A stretch of DNA of 64,000 nucleotides from Nocardioides kongjuensis (GTDB taxonomy: Bacteria > Actinomycetota > Actinomycetes > Propionibacteriales > Nocardioidaceae), in the NCBI RefSeq assembly GCF_013409625.1, contig NZ_JACCBF010000001.1, positions 3,041,001 through 3,105,000 of the forward strand. Reading direction: 5' to 3'. Under the pieces are notes generated by a model that was not told the origin of the DNA, did no database searches, and worked only from the letters and a program-made list of their open reading frames with translations. The first letter of the stretch is position 1; every line of letters begins with the position of its first letter. The position numbers and the translations under genes were made by a program. Positions 9,397-17,011 of the stretch are shown piece by piece.

Positions 9397-9999
9397 GTGC
9401 GTCGTTGCCGTGGTGTGCGTGCTCTACGGCCGGGGGGCGAGAGCAGGACCTTCATCCTCTTCGCCTCCGTCATCGTCATCGTCATCGTCGGCAGCTTCCT
9501 GTTCCTGCGACCGGGGTCGCCGGAGAGCGCCGTCGACCCCGACACCGGGGCCGAGGACGAGCAGACCCTGCCCACCGACGTGCCGTCGGCGGAGCCGAGC
9601 GCGTCCTCGTCCGCCACGGCGTCCGGCACGGCCGACGCGACGGGGCTGTTCGGCGGGCACACGGGTGGTCTCGGCGTACCGCCGGGCCTGCAGGGCGCGG
9701 GCGACTACTCGCAGCTGCCCAAGCACAGGCTGACCGTGACGATGTCGACGCAGGGCGTGCTCGGCACGGTCGCGTGGATCATCCCGACCAGCGTCGAGAA
9801 CCACGAGGGCACGGCGGTCGTGCGCAGCGGCAGCTGGTCACTGAGCACCACGGTCTACGGGAACCCGGACTACGCGGTGGTGTTCGCCCAGCAGGGGCGG
9901 GTCGACCAGCCGGTGCACTGCACGATCACGGTCGACGGCCGGGTCACGGAGCGACGCTCGACCAAGGGGGCCTACAGCGCGATGTGGTGCGAGGGCTAG
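9397..9999 (+). CDS. membrane-anchored protein with MmpS-like C-terminal domain
   Basis: A 200-residue protein: short basic N-terminus, one transmembrane helix (about residues 18-38), a Ser/Ala/Thr/Asp-rich linker (40-85) and a globular domain of about 100 residues. The domain ends with HCTITVDGRVTERR...AMWCEG. The pattern of PWS-like strand, AQ, C-x-I-x-VDG and a final Cys resembles the exported domain of mycobacterial MmpS proteins (resemblance by eye, not searched). No MmpL partner is nearby. The GTG at 9397 is used; a second in-frame GTG at 9415 would also keep the membrane helix. Confidence 0.55.
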   Translation: MRRCRGVRALRPGGESRTFILFASVIVIVIVGSFLFLRPGSPESAVDPDTGAEDEQTLPTDVPSAEPSASSSATASGTADATGLFGGHTGGLGVPPGLQGAGDYSQLPKHRLTVTMSTQGVLGTVAWIIPTSVENHEGTAVVRSGSWSLSTTVYGNPDYAVVFAQQGRVDQPVHCTITVDGRVTERRSTKGAYSAMWCEG

Positions 10000-10031
10000 G
10001 ACTCCCGGCCCCCGCACCCCACCGCTGAGGA

Positions 10032-10808
10032 CTACTTCGGGGGCATCCGGATGCCGCCGTCGACGCGGACGACCTCGCCGTTCATGTAGGAGTTGGTCAG
10101 GCACTCGACGACCATGCTGGCCAGCTCGGCGCCGGTGCCGAGACGCTTCGGGAAGAGCACGTTCTGGCCGAGGTTGGCCTTGAACGCCTCCGCGGCCTCG
10201 CCCTCGCCGTAGATCGGGGTGTCGATCAGGCCCGGGGCCACCGTGTTGAGACGGATGCCGGAGGCCGCGAGGTCGCGGGCGACCGGGAGGGTCATCCCGA
10301 CGACGCCGCCCTTGGACGCGGAGTACGACGCCTGGCCGATCTGGCCGTCGAAGGCCGCGACACTGGCGAGGTTGACGATCGCGCCGCGGCAGCCGTCCTC
10401 GTCGGGCTCGTTCTGGCTCATCACGGTGGCCGCCTGGCGGACCATGTCGAAGGTGCCGATCAGGTTGATCGCGACGACCTTGGTGAACGCCTCGAGCGAG
10501 TGGGCCGACTCGAGCTGGCCGTCGCGGCCGATGGTGCGCTGGGCCCAGCCGATGCCGGCCGAGTTGACCACCGCGCGGAGCGGGGCGATCTCGGCGGCCG
10601 CCTTGACGGCCGCGGCGATCTGCTCGGTGTTGGTGACGTCGACCTGGGCGAAGACGCCGTTGATCTCGGCGGCGAGGGCCTCGCCCTTGTCGGCCTGGAG
10701 GTCGGCGACGACGACGGTGGCACCCTGGGCGGCGAGCGCACGGGCGGTGGCCGCGCCGATGCCCGAGGCGGCGCCGGTGACGATGGCGGAGGATCCGGTG
10801 AGTTCCAT
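10032..10808 (-). CDS. SDR-family dehydrogenase, 3-hydroxyacyl-CoA dehydrogenase type II-like
   Basis: A 258-residue classical short-chain dehydrogenase. The cofactor motif is TGAASGIG (residues 11-18), with Asp36 in VVADLQ indicating NAD preference. NSAG is present, and the catalytic set is Ser149, Tyr162 and Lys166 (YSASK). The insert with a long Asn/Glu/Asp loop near 130-140 and the ending NGEVVRVDGGIRMPP are typical of 3-hydroxyacyl-CoA dehydrogenase (HSD10-like) enzymes; this assignment is family-level. The ATG at 10808 is fixed by a TATGCT box seven nt upstream. Confidence 0.85.
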   Translation of the reverse strand: MELTGSSAIVTGAASGIGAATARALAAQGATVVVADLQADKGEALAAEINGVFAQVDVTNTEQIAAAVKAAAEIAPLRAVVNSAGIGWAQRTIGRDGQLESAHSLEAFTKVVAINLIGTFDMVRQAATVMSQNEPDEDGCRGAIVNLASVAAFDGQIGQASYSASKGGVVGMTLPVARDLAASGIRLNTVAPGLIDTPIYGEGEAAEAFKANLGQNVLFPKRLGTGAELASMVVECLTNSYMNGEVVRVDGGIRMPPK

Positions 10809-10815
10809 GGTCGGG

Positions 10816-10821
10816 AGCATA
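10816..10821 (-). promoter_or_regulatory. -10 box TATGCT of the SDR gene, leaderless type
   Basis: TATGCT on the minus strand with 7 nt to ATG 10808; no ribosome-binding site lies between. Confidence 0.45.
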
Positions 10822-10858
10822 GGACCCGCCGATGATCGTGACACCGTCGGTGTCACTG

Positions 10859-11689
10859 TCAGAGATCGGTGGCGCCCTCGGCGACCACCACCGCGGGACC
10901 GGTCATCAGGATCCGGTCGTCGGCGGTCCAGGTGATCCGCAGGGTGCCACCCGGCAGGTCGACGCGGTACGCCGTGTCGCGGGCCGCCCCGTCGGCCAGG
11001 GCCGTGGCGACCATGACCGCGCACGCGCCGGTGCCGCAGGAGCGGGTCTCGCCGGAGCCCCGCTCGTGGACCCGCATCGCGACGTGGCCGGGCGCGCGTC
11101 GTACGACGAACTCGACGTTGACCCCGGCCGGGTAGACCGCGGGGTCGTGACCGGGCGCGTCGAGCAGCGGGCCCGCGTCGGCGAGGTCGTCGACGAAGGC
11201 GACGGCATGGGGGTTGCCCATGTCGACGTGGAGAGCGGACCACTGCCGCTCGCCCACGCGGACGGCGGTCTCCTCGAGCACCTTCGCGATGCCCATGTCG
11301 ACGGTGATCTCGCCGTCGGCCGCACCGCCGGCGAAGGTGAGCACCTTGACGCCGGCGCGGGTGGCGACCGGGACCGGCGTCGCCGGGTCGACCAGACCCT
11401 GCTGGGCGAGGTGGCGACCGAAGACGCGCACGCCGTTGCCGCACATCTCCGAGATCGACCCGTCGGCGTTGCGGTAGTCCATGAACCACTCGGCGTCCTG
11501 GCCCACGCCGGGCTCGCCGACGGCGGCGGTCCTGATCACCCGGAGCACGCCGTCGCCGCCGATGCCGGCACGGCGGTCGCAGAGCGCGCGGACGCGCTCG
11601 GCGCTCAGCGCGCCGTGGACGGTGCCGTCGGGGTCGGGCAGCAGGACGAAGTCGTTCTCGGTGCCGTGGCCCTTGAGGAAGGGGTACAC
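10859..11689 (-). CDS. dapF: diaminopimelate epimerase
   Basis: A 276-residue cofactor-independent racemase converting LL- to meso-diaminopimelate for lysine and peptidoglycan synthesis. The two catalytic cysteines are Cys83 in EMCGNGVR and Cys218 in RSCGTGACAV, and the N-terminus carries KGHGTENDF. The GTG at 11689 is preferred over an upstream in-frame start at 11860, because DapF proteins begin at this point and a TATCCT box lies 6 nt before the GTG. It belongs to the hflX-dapF-miaA-miaB neighbourhood, here split from miaA by about 12.7 kb. Confidence 0.95.
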   Translation of the reverse strand: MYPFLKGHGTENDFVLLPDPDGTVHGALSAERVRALCDRRAGIGGDGVLRVIRTAAVGEPGVGQDAEWFMDYRNADGSISEMCGNGVRVFGRHLAQQGLVDPATPVPVATRAGVKVLTFAGGAADGEITVDMGIAKVLEETAVRVGERQWSALHVDMGNPHAVAFVDDLADAGPLLDAPGHDPAVYPAGVNVEFVVRRAPGHVAMRVHERGSGETRSCGTGACAVMVATALADGAARDTAYRVDLPGGTLRITWTADDRILMTGPAVVVAEGATDL

Positions 11690-11695
11690 GCCCCA

Positions 11696-11701
11696 AGGAT
11701 A
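11696..11701 (-). promoter_or_regulatory. -10 box TATCCT of dapF, decides the GTG start
   Basis: TATCCT on the minus strand is 6 nt from GTG 11689, so the transcript would start at the GTG and exclude the longer reading frame. Confidence 0.5.
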
Positions 11702-11773
11702 GGGGGACCACGGGTGGATCCCACGGTCCACGGGATCAGTCCGCGGACGGACGCGGACCGCGCCGCCGGCGCC

Positions 11774-11779
11774 TAGCGT
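11774..11779 (+). promoter_or_regulatory. -10 box TAGCGT of the 11787 gene
   Basis: TAGCGT with 7 nt to ATG 11787; no Shine-Dalgarno sequence is visible. Confidence 0.4.
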
Positions 11780-11786
11780 CGAGTCC

Positions 11787-12455
11787 ATGACCCGTGCCCT
11801 CACCCTGACCACCGCTGCACTGCTGGCGGCCGTCGTGCTCGCGCCCGAGGCGGTCGCCACCCTGCTCGTCGGCGACTACGCCGGTGTCGGCGCGCTCCGC
11901 GACGCGCTCCCGGGGGCGTTCGCCGACCACTGGCGCCTGGGCGAGGCCGCCGTCAGCGGGGAGCTGGCCGACGCGGTCGGCTACTGGGCCGCCTTCCACG
12001 TCGTGAAGGCGGTGCTCGCCGGGGCACTGCTCGCCGTCCTGGTCGCCGGACTCGGTCGCGTGCGACGCGGCGCGGGCCGGGTGGCCCTGCTGGCTCTCGC
12101 GACGCTGGCCGCTGTCGTGCTGGTCGCCAACGTGCAGGGGGCCGTCGCTCCCCTGTCGTCGCTGCTCTCGATGCTGCCCACGCAGGCGAACGACCTCGCG
12201 CTGGCGTCGTCCGGCACCCCTGCGTTCGCTGCCCTGGTGCGCGACTTCTCGACGTACCACCTCGCGATGGTCGTGCTCGCCGGCGCTGCCACCCTCACGA
12301 CGGCGTGGCTCGCGGTGCGTGCCGGTCGTCGGGGGCGCCGCGCGGGCGCGGGGGCCGCCGCGGCGGCCGTCGTGGTGCTCGGCGTGGTGACCCTGGCGAA
12401 CGTCTCGACGGTCGCCGCCCCGGAGCCCGCGCTGGTCGGGTTCCTCCGCGGGTGA
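11787..12455 (+). CDS. hypothetical multi-spanning membrane protein
   Basis: 222 residues, about five hydrophobic segments (residues 5-25, 68-90, 98-115, 150-172 and 185-205) separated by short Arg-rich loops. The composition is dominated by Ala, Val and Leu. No family motif was recognised. The ending NVSTVAAPEPALVGFLRG would lie outside or at the membrane surface. It is convergent with the secreted protein gene 12458-12889, with 2 bp between. Confidence 0.65.
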   Translation: MTRALTLTTAALLAAVVLAPEAVATLLVGDYAGVGALRDALPGAFADHWRLGEAAVSGELADAVGYWAAFHVVKAVLAGALLAVLVAGLGRVRRGAGRVALLALATLAAVVLVANVQGAVAPLSSLLSMLPTQANDLALASSGTPAFAALVRDFSTYHLAMVVLAGAATLTTAWLAVRAGRRGRRAGAGAAAAAVVVLGVVTLANVSTVAAPEPALVGFLRG

Positions 12456-12457
12456 GC

Positions 12458-12889
12458 TCAGCGGCAGTGCTTGACGCCAGTCACGTCGATCCAGTCGGTG
12501 AGGGCGGGCTTGTCGGACCGTGTCCTGATCCGGACCTTGATCAGCACCTGCGTCTTGCTCCCGGACCCGAACCGGTCGAGGTGGGCGATCCCGTTGCGGC
12601 GCCACGGGGACGACGAGCCCGGGAAGTCCTGCCACGTCCCCTGCACCAGGAACTGGATGCGGACGCGCGCCTTCACCGACTTCCTGGCCTTGCGGGCGTC
12701 GAGCCGCATCTCCAGGCCCCAGCCCCAGCTCTCCCGGTGCTGGCAGACCTGGATCTTGGCGCCCAGCCGCTCGTGCACCGTGCTCCAGCCACGCCTCGCG
12801 CTCACGGCAGCATCCGCCGGCGCGGCCGCGGCGGGCAGCACCACCAGGAGCAGGGCGGCGACCAGCCCGGCGATCGTCGTACGACGCAT
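12458..12889 (-). CDS. small secreted protein of unknown function
   Basis: 143 residues with a clear signal peptide (MRR, hydrophobic core to about residue 20, AxA-type site near PADAAVS). The mature part is basic, rich in Arg, Lys and Trp, with two cysteines (VCQHRE and the penultimate residue) that could form a disulfide. No domain recognised. A good ribosome-binding site (GGAGG) precedes the ATG. Start at 12889. Confidence 0.7.
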   Translation of the reverse strand: MRRTTIAGLVAALLLVVLPAAAAPADAAVSARRGWSTVHERLGAKIQVCQHRESWGWGLEMRLDARKARKSVKARVRIQFLVQGTWQDFPGSSSPWRRNGIAHLDRFGSGSKTQVLIKVRIRTRSDKPALTDWIDVTGVKHCR

Positions 12890-12920
12890 GGGAACCTCCG
12901 AGAGTTCGATCGTGGAGCGC

Positions 12921-13547
12921 TCAGCCGTAGAGGCGATCCTCGTAGCTCGGGCCGTAGTGGGCGTCGAGCACCTCGAGACTATCGTCGGGACGCTCCAGCC
13001 GCTGCGCCAGCACCGCCCGGCGGGGCACCAGCGCCTCCGGGTCCCAGGTCTCGGGCTGCCACAGCCGGGAGCGCAGGAACGCCTTGGCGCAGTGGAAGAA
13101 CACGGTCTCGATGTCGACGACGACCGCGAGCAACGGGCGGTGGTCCTTGACGATCATCGCGTCGAAGAACGGTGCCTCGCTGACCAGGCGGGCGCGGCCG
13201 TTGATCCGCAGGGTGTCGCCACGGCCGGGGATCAGGAAGTTCAGGCCGACCTGAGGGTTGGCGAGGATGTTGCGATACCCGTCGGCCCGCCGGTTGCCCG
13301 GCCGCTCGGCGATCGCGACGGTCGTGTCGTCGAGGACGTGGACGAGCCGGCCGGCCGGGTCGCCCTTCGGGGAGACGTCGCAGCGGCCCTGCCCGTCGGC
13401 GGTCGCGACCATGCAGAACGGGGAGGCCGCGAGCCAGTCGCGGTCGACGTCGGTGAGCGCTGCCCGCTCCTTGTCGCGGGCTGCGTCGGTGGGCAGGCCG
13501 AGCAGTGCGGTGAGGGTGGCGTCGTCGGTGATCTCGGTCCAGGTCAC
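12921..13547 (-). CDS. pyridoxamine 5'-phosphate oxidase-family FMN protein (MSMEG_1061-like)
   Basis: 208 residues of the split-barrel flavoprotein fold. Signature segments are SPFCMVATADGQGRCDVSPKG, NRRADGYRNILANPQVGLNFLIPG and GDTLRINGRARLV, typical of the MSMEG_1061 group of FMN-dependent PPOX proteins. The C-terminus contains FHCAKAFLRSRLW. The specific substrate is unknown. GTG 13547 overlaps the stop of the DHFR-like gene in a GTGA, so the start is fixed by coupling. Both genes lie downstream of an AraC-type regulator. Confidence 0.85.
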   Translation of the reverse strand: MTWTEITDDATLTALLGLPTDAARDKERAALTDVDRDWLAASPFCMVATADGQGRCDVSPKGDPAGRLVHVLDDTTVAIAERPGNRRADGYRNILANPQVGLNFLIPGRGDTLRINGRARLVSEAPFFDAMIVKDHRPLLAVVVDIETVFFHCAKAFLRSRLWQPETWDPEALVPRRAVLAQRLERPDDSLEVLDAHYGPSYEDRLYG

Positions 13548-14110
13548 CCGCCCACCGTAGGCCGGTCCTCGAGGAGCGGCCCGGCCAGGGTGTAGCGGGC
13601 GGTGACGAACGCTCCGTTGCGGGCGGTCTCCTCCAGCTCGAGGTCGAGGCGACGCGGCAGCAGCGGCCGACCGGCGCCGAGCACGACCGGCGCGATCGAG
13701 ACGATGACGGTGTCGAGCAGACCCGCGTCGGCGAACTGGCCGGCGAGGTCGCCCCCGCCGACCACCCACACGTCCCGCTCCCCCGCGGCGGCCCGCAGGT
13801 CGTCGTACACGTCGGTGACGGCGCCCTTCGCGAAGCGGACGTCGGCGCCCTCGGGGACCGGCAGCTCGCGGGTGGTCATCACCCACGTCGGCTGGGAGTA
13901 GGACCAGGGCTCGCCGGACCCGGCGAGGTGCGCGAGCACCCACTCGTACGTCGTCGAGCCCATCACCAGCGCGCCGACGGTGGCGATGAATGCCCCGTAG
14001 TTCTGCGGTCCTGACTCGTCGAGGTCCTGGCGCATCAGCCAGGCGAGCGAGTCGTCGGGGTCGGCCAGGAAGCCGTCGAGGGTGGTGGCGGTGTAGTAGA
14101 CGGTGCTCAT
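13544..14110 (-). CDS. dihydrofolate reductase-family protein (RibD C-terminal-like)
   Basis: 188 residues with the DHFR/RibD reductase fold: YYTATTLDGFLADPDD at the N-terminus, VMGSTTYEW, VMTTRELPVP, the NADPH-binding VWVVGGGDLAGQF, and VLGAGRPLLPRR. Such proteins are NADPH-dependent reductases of unknown substrate rather than true DHFR. ATG at 14110. Translationally coupled to the downstream flavoprotein. Confidence 0.85.
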   Translation of the reverse strand: MSTVYYTATTLDGFLADPDDSLAWLMRQDLDESGPQNYGAFIATVGALVMGSTTYEWVLAHLAGSGEPWSYSQPTWVMTTRELPVPEGADVRFAKGAVTDVYDDLRAAAGERDVWVVGGGDLAGQFADAGLLDTVIVSIAPVVLGAGRPLLPRRLDLELEETARNGAFVTARYTLAGPLLEDRPTVGG

Positions 14111-14286
14111 CGGTGGTTGCCTCCGGAAGCCGTTCGGTGGTCCGGGCCTGAACCAAGTGGCCCCTGGGTGCGTGCATGGCAAGGCGGCGGAGCGAGGTCG
14201 CACCGGTCCGTCCAACGAGCGACGCCAACGCCGCCAGGTGCGTGCCCAGGGCGCGGGACACGCGAACGGCTTGTGGAGTCGACCAC

Positions 14287-15198
14287 CTAGTCCTCCCCGA
14301 GCTCGCGGCGCAGCCAGTTGATCGGGTCGCCGTCGTCGGCCTCGACGCCGGCGGCGCGCAGCCAGACCCGGGTGAGCTGGCGGCGGTACGCCGAGAAGGT
14401 CAGCACGTGCGCCACGATGCTGCTCAGCACGAAGGACTCGGGCGGCTCGCAGAGCGCGTCGACGATCCTGTCGTCCCAGGCTCCCCGCGAGCTGATGTCG
14501 CGCACGGCGGCCAGCCAGCGGGCGGCCGCGGCGTCGTGCCGCTCGAGCAGGCCGGCCGGGCTCGGCGACCTGTCGACGTCCGGGAAGTCGGTGCCCTCGA
14601 TCGCCGCCAGCCAGACCTCCTTGGCGAAGACGGTGCGCTCCAGGACGGCCGCGATCGACTCCTCGGGCCCCTCCCACGAGGCGACCTGGTGGCCCGGGCT
14701 GCGGACCTCGCGCCACTGCGCGTCGTCGAGGCCCTTCGCGAGGTCGATCAGCTCGCGGGTGTCGTCGAGGTCGTGGCGGACCAGCTGGTCGGTGACCGGG
14801 CTCATCGTCTGCTCTCCTGCGTGCACCCACAGGCTCGTGGGTGGGTGGAAGTGGATGCCGTTGGCGGCGGGCAGCCACACGCTGCCGCCCGCGCCCCCGG
14901 ACTCGCTCGGCGGGTGTCCGTGGGCCCGTGCGAACGCGCGGCTGAATCCCTCCAGCGACTCGTAGCCCGCCTCCCACGCGGCGTCCGTCACGTTCGTGCC
15001 CTGCCGGATCCGCCACGCGGCCCGCTCGAGCATGACCCGCCGCCGCATCGCCACCGGCGCCTCGCCGGCGTCGCGGGTGAGCACCCGGCTGAAGTGGTAC
15101 GGCGACGCGAACGCCCCGTCCGCCATGTCACCCAGCGTGCGGTGGTCCTCGTCGAGCACCGCGTCGAGGAGCTCGCGGAGGCGGTCGCGGCCGGTCAT
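14287..15198 (-). CDS. AraC-type regulator fused to a DinB-like domain
   Basis: 303 residues. The N-terminal ~110 residues form an AraC/XylS DNA-binding domain: LGDMADGAFASPYHFSRVL and VTDAAWEAGYESLEGFSRAFARAHG are its two helix-turn-helix motifs. From about residue 140 a DinB-like four-helix domain follows (LVRHDLDDTRELIDLAKGL, FAKEVWLAAIEG, SIVAHVLTFSAYRR). The DinB fold usually carries three metal-binding His; His residues are present but not all assignable by eye. The ATG at 15198 gives the standard AraC N-terminus. A G-rich tract lies 60 bp upstream. Confidence 0.82.
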   Translation of the reverse strand: MTGRDRLRELLDAVLDEDHRTLGDMADGAFASPYHFSRVLTRDAGEAPVAMRRRVMLERAAWRIRQGTNVTDAAWEAGYESLEGFSRAFARAHGHPPSESGGAGGSVWLPAANGIHFHPPTSLWVHAGEQTMSPVTDQLVRHDLDDTRELIDLAKGLDDAQWREVRSPGHQVASWEGPEESIAAVLERTVFAKEVWLAAIEGTDFPDVDRSPSPAGLLERHDAAAARWLAAVRDISSRGAWDDRIVDALCEPPESFVLSSIVAHVLTFSAYRRQLTRVWLRAAGVEADDGDPINWLRRELGED

Positions 15199-15258
15199 GG
15201 GTCCAGTGTGCTGGTCGCGGTGGTCCCCGCGCTTGACCGTTCTTGCGCATCGGTGGTC

Positions 15259-15284
15259 GGGGGGGAGGAGGGAGGGAGGGAGGG
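15259..15284 (+). repeat. G-tract with G-quadruplex potential
   Basis: Eight Gs, then AGGA, then four successive GGG triplets separated by single As, on the plus strand. It lies between the AraC-DinB start and the left edge of the duplicated IS110/HNH unit. Confidence 0.6.
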
Positions 15285-15296
15285 CTGCGACCGTCA

Positions 15297-15514
15297 CGAG
15301 ACCCCGGCCGTGCCTCCGGAACCGTGCTCGGGCTTGAGTGGCGTAGCCGGTCGGGTTCCGAAAGGGCAGCGACGAAGAAGGTGGGGAGGTGGTCGGGTTC
15401 CGCGGTCGGGCTACGGTCCCGAGACGCCCTTTCGTGACGGTCGGTGACGTCGGTTCTCCACATCCGGCAATTGGAGTTTCCCCTGTCCCCAGGCGGGTTT
15501 CCGGCGCTGGATTG
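15297..15514. repeat. left flank of duplicated unit, copy A (diverged from 52906-53127)
   Basis: This 218-bp non-coding stretch matches 52906-53127 from CGAGACCC to the IS edge, with scattered substitutions. Blocks such as AAAGGGCAGCGACGAAGAAGG and the run ending in CCCCAGGCGGGTT are shared. The last ~18 bp before the IS differ almost completely between copies. It probably represents the old upstream region of the DUF222/HNH gene, separated from it by the IS. Confidence 0.75.
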
Positions 15515-15531
15515 TGATGCTCCTATGGTTG

Positions 15532-16740
15532 TCAAGCGGCTTGGAGCCAGGTTCGGTAGCGCTGGGTGAACTCGCGGTCGAACGCGACTCCGCGTTCGAT
15601 GCGGCTGACATGGTTCAGGGTGGTGCCGAGCTGTTCGACCACGACTCGGATAGGCAGGTTCTTCTCGCGTCGGATGCGTCGTAGGTCGGCGATTCCGGTA
15701 AGCGCGTTCGGGTTCTGGAGCAGCTTGAACACCTCGCGGGCGATGGCGCGTTTGAGGATTCGCAGGATCTCGGGGTTGCTGCGGTTCTTGGCGCGCTGGG
15801 TGGCGACGAACTCGCGGGTGCGGGGGTCGCTGGCCATCCGCACGGTCGCGATCGTGTGCAGCGCGGAGTTGGCGTGACGATCCCCGCCACGAGAGAGCCG
15901 GTATCGGGTGGTCTTGCCCGACGATGCCGGGACCGGTGCGGTGCCGCACAGGGCAGCGAAGGATGTCTCGCTGGCCAGGCGCTCGGGGTTGCCGCCCGCG
16001 GTGAGGAGCAGCTGCGCAGCGGTCACCGGTCCGATGCCGCGTGCCGAGATCAGGTTCAGGTTGATCGCCGCGACCAGGCCGCGGAGCTGGTCGTCGAGCA
16101 GCTCGATCTGCTGGCCGAGGAACCGGTGGCGCTGGGCCAGCATCTTCAACCCGAGCAGCACGGTGGCCACCACTCCACCGCGGGAGCCGGGGCGGCAGGC
16201 AGCGAGCGCGTCGATCAACCGCTTGTCGCTCAGCTTCCGGTACCTCTCACGGATCTCGACGGGCGCGGTGATCAACTGTGCGTGAATCTGGTTCATCGCC
16301 GCAGTACGTGCCTTGGCGGCTGAACGTCGCGTGCTGAGAAGCGCTCGAAGTCCCTCGACGTCCTCGGCCTTCGGCGCGGTCTTCGCGCGACCGGTCATGG
16401 CGGCACGGGCCGCCTGGTAAGCGTCGATCAGGTCGGACTTGCCCTGCATCCGCCGCACCGTGGCTTCGGGACGGATCACCTCCCGCACCGCGATCCCGGC
16501 CGTGCGGGCCACAACGGCCAGCCCTGCTCCGTAGGAGCTGGTGCCTTCGATCCCGAAGACCTGTACCGAACCGAACGACGCGAGGAAGGCCAAGGCGTCG
16601 CGGTAGCCCGCCGGCGTCGTGGGGAACTCGCCGTCGCCGAGATCGCGACCGTAGCCGTCGATCGCGGCCACGTGGATCGTGTCGGCGTGGGTGTCAGCGC
16701 CCGCGAAGACGGCAGGGGTCACTGGTCGTGTCGCTGTCAT
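15532..16740 (-). CDS. IS110-family recombinase (transposase) with C-terminal HTH
   Basis: 402 residues. The N-terminal DEDD RuvC-like domain has Asp16 (GADTHAD), Glu65 (GIEGTSSYG), Asp103 and Asp106 (KSDLIDAY). The C-terminal Tnp_20 domain has the helix-hairpin-helix ISARGIGPVTAAQLL and the Ser-containing PASSGKTTRYRLSRGGDRHANSALH, where family members carry the catalytic serine. The last ~50 residues (LRRIRREKNLPIRVVVEQL then NHVSRIERG) read as an extra XRE-like helix-turn-helix. The protein is identical to the one encoded at 53145-54353. Confidence 0.95.
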   Translation of the reverse strand: MTATRPVTPAVFAGADTHADTIHVAAIDGYGRDLGDGEFPTTPAGYRDALAFLASFGSVQVFGIEGTSSYGAGLAVVARTAGIAVREVIRPEATVRRMQGKSDLIDAYQAARAAMTGRAKTAPKAEDVEGLRALLSTRRSAAKARTAAMNQIHAQLITAPVEIRERYRKLSDKRLIDALAACRPGSRGGVVATVLLGLKMLAQRHRFLGQQIELLDDQLRGLVAAINLNLISARGIGPVTAAQLLLTAGGNPERLASETSFAALCGTAPVPASSGKTTRYRLSRGGDRHANSALHTIATVRMASDPRTREFVATQRAKNRSNPEILRILKRAIAREVFKLLQNPNALTGIADLRRIRREKNLPIRVVVEQLGTTLNHVSRIERGVAFDREFTQRYRTWLQAA

Positions 16741-17003
16741 GATGGAGCTGCCTTCCGTGTCGTACCGATGTGGATGGTCGACGCCGGTCGGGCGAGCAGA
16801 CAGGACATTGATGAGGCGCTTGCCAGGCTCTTATTAGGTCATGTCCGCCCGGCCGGCGCGCGGGGTCCCGACCGCCGGCCGGACCACAAGATGGTCAACC
16901 CAGCAGGGCGACAGTCGGAGGCTGAGGCACGACGATCGGGACCTCTTCACTACTCCACAGGGAGCAGCGAAGACCAGCATCAATGTCGGAGGTGGGTGGG
17001 AGA
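16741..17003 (-). ncRNA. candidate IS110 bridge RNA region (left end), copy A
   Basis: The 263 bp upstream of the recombinase start carry no gene but can fold. One strong hairpin pairs 16843-16858 with 16873-16884 around a 14-nt loop, a smaller one lies at 16882-16896 (GACCA...TGGTC), and a 10-bp inverted repeat (16804-16813 with 16978-16987) closes about 164 nt. IS110-group elements encode their bridge RNA in the left end, in the recombinase orientation. The short right end here fits that group. RNA ends and guide loops were not determined. Confidence 0.4.
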
Positions 17004-17011
17004 GTTCAGTC

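Larger units (their letters stand above)
15515..17003 (-). mobile_element. IS110-family insertion sequence, copy A
   Basis: The 1489-bp segment matches 53128-54616 with no difference found, while the sequence on both sides is diverged; the edges are set by where identity stops. It holds one recombinase gene, 17 bp of right end and a 263-bp non-coding left end. No terminal inverted repeats and no target duplication were seen, as expected for IS110. The edges could be a few bases inside or outside these positions because flanks may match by chance. Confidence 0.85.

Noticed and set aside
13500..14290. Long frames on the minus strand continuing from 13544 to 15016 and 12921 to 14261
   Set aside because: The coupled GTG/ATG starts at 13547 and 14110 give normal family N-termini; the rest reads through neighbours out of frame.
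15128..15949. Open frame shared by both IS copies (also inside 52144-53562), encoding an Arg/Pro-rich protein
   Set aside because: It is a shifted reading of the recombinase gene on the same strand; the C-terminal part differs between copies with the flanks. In copy B only its end (STAS gene) is real.
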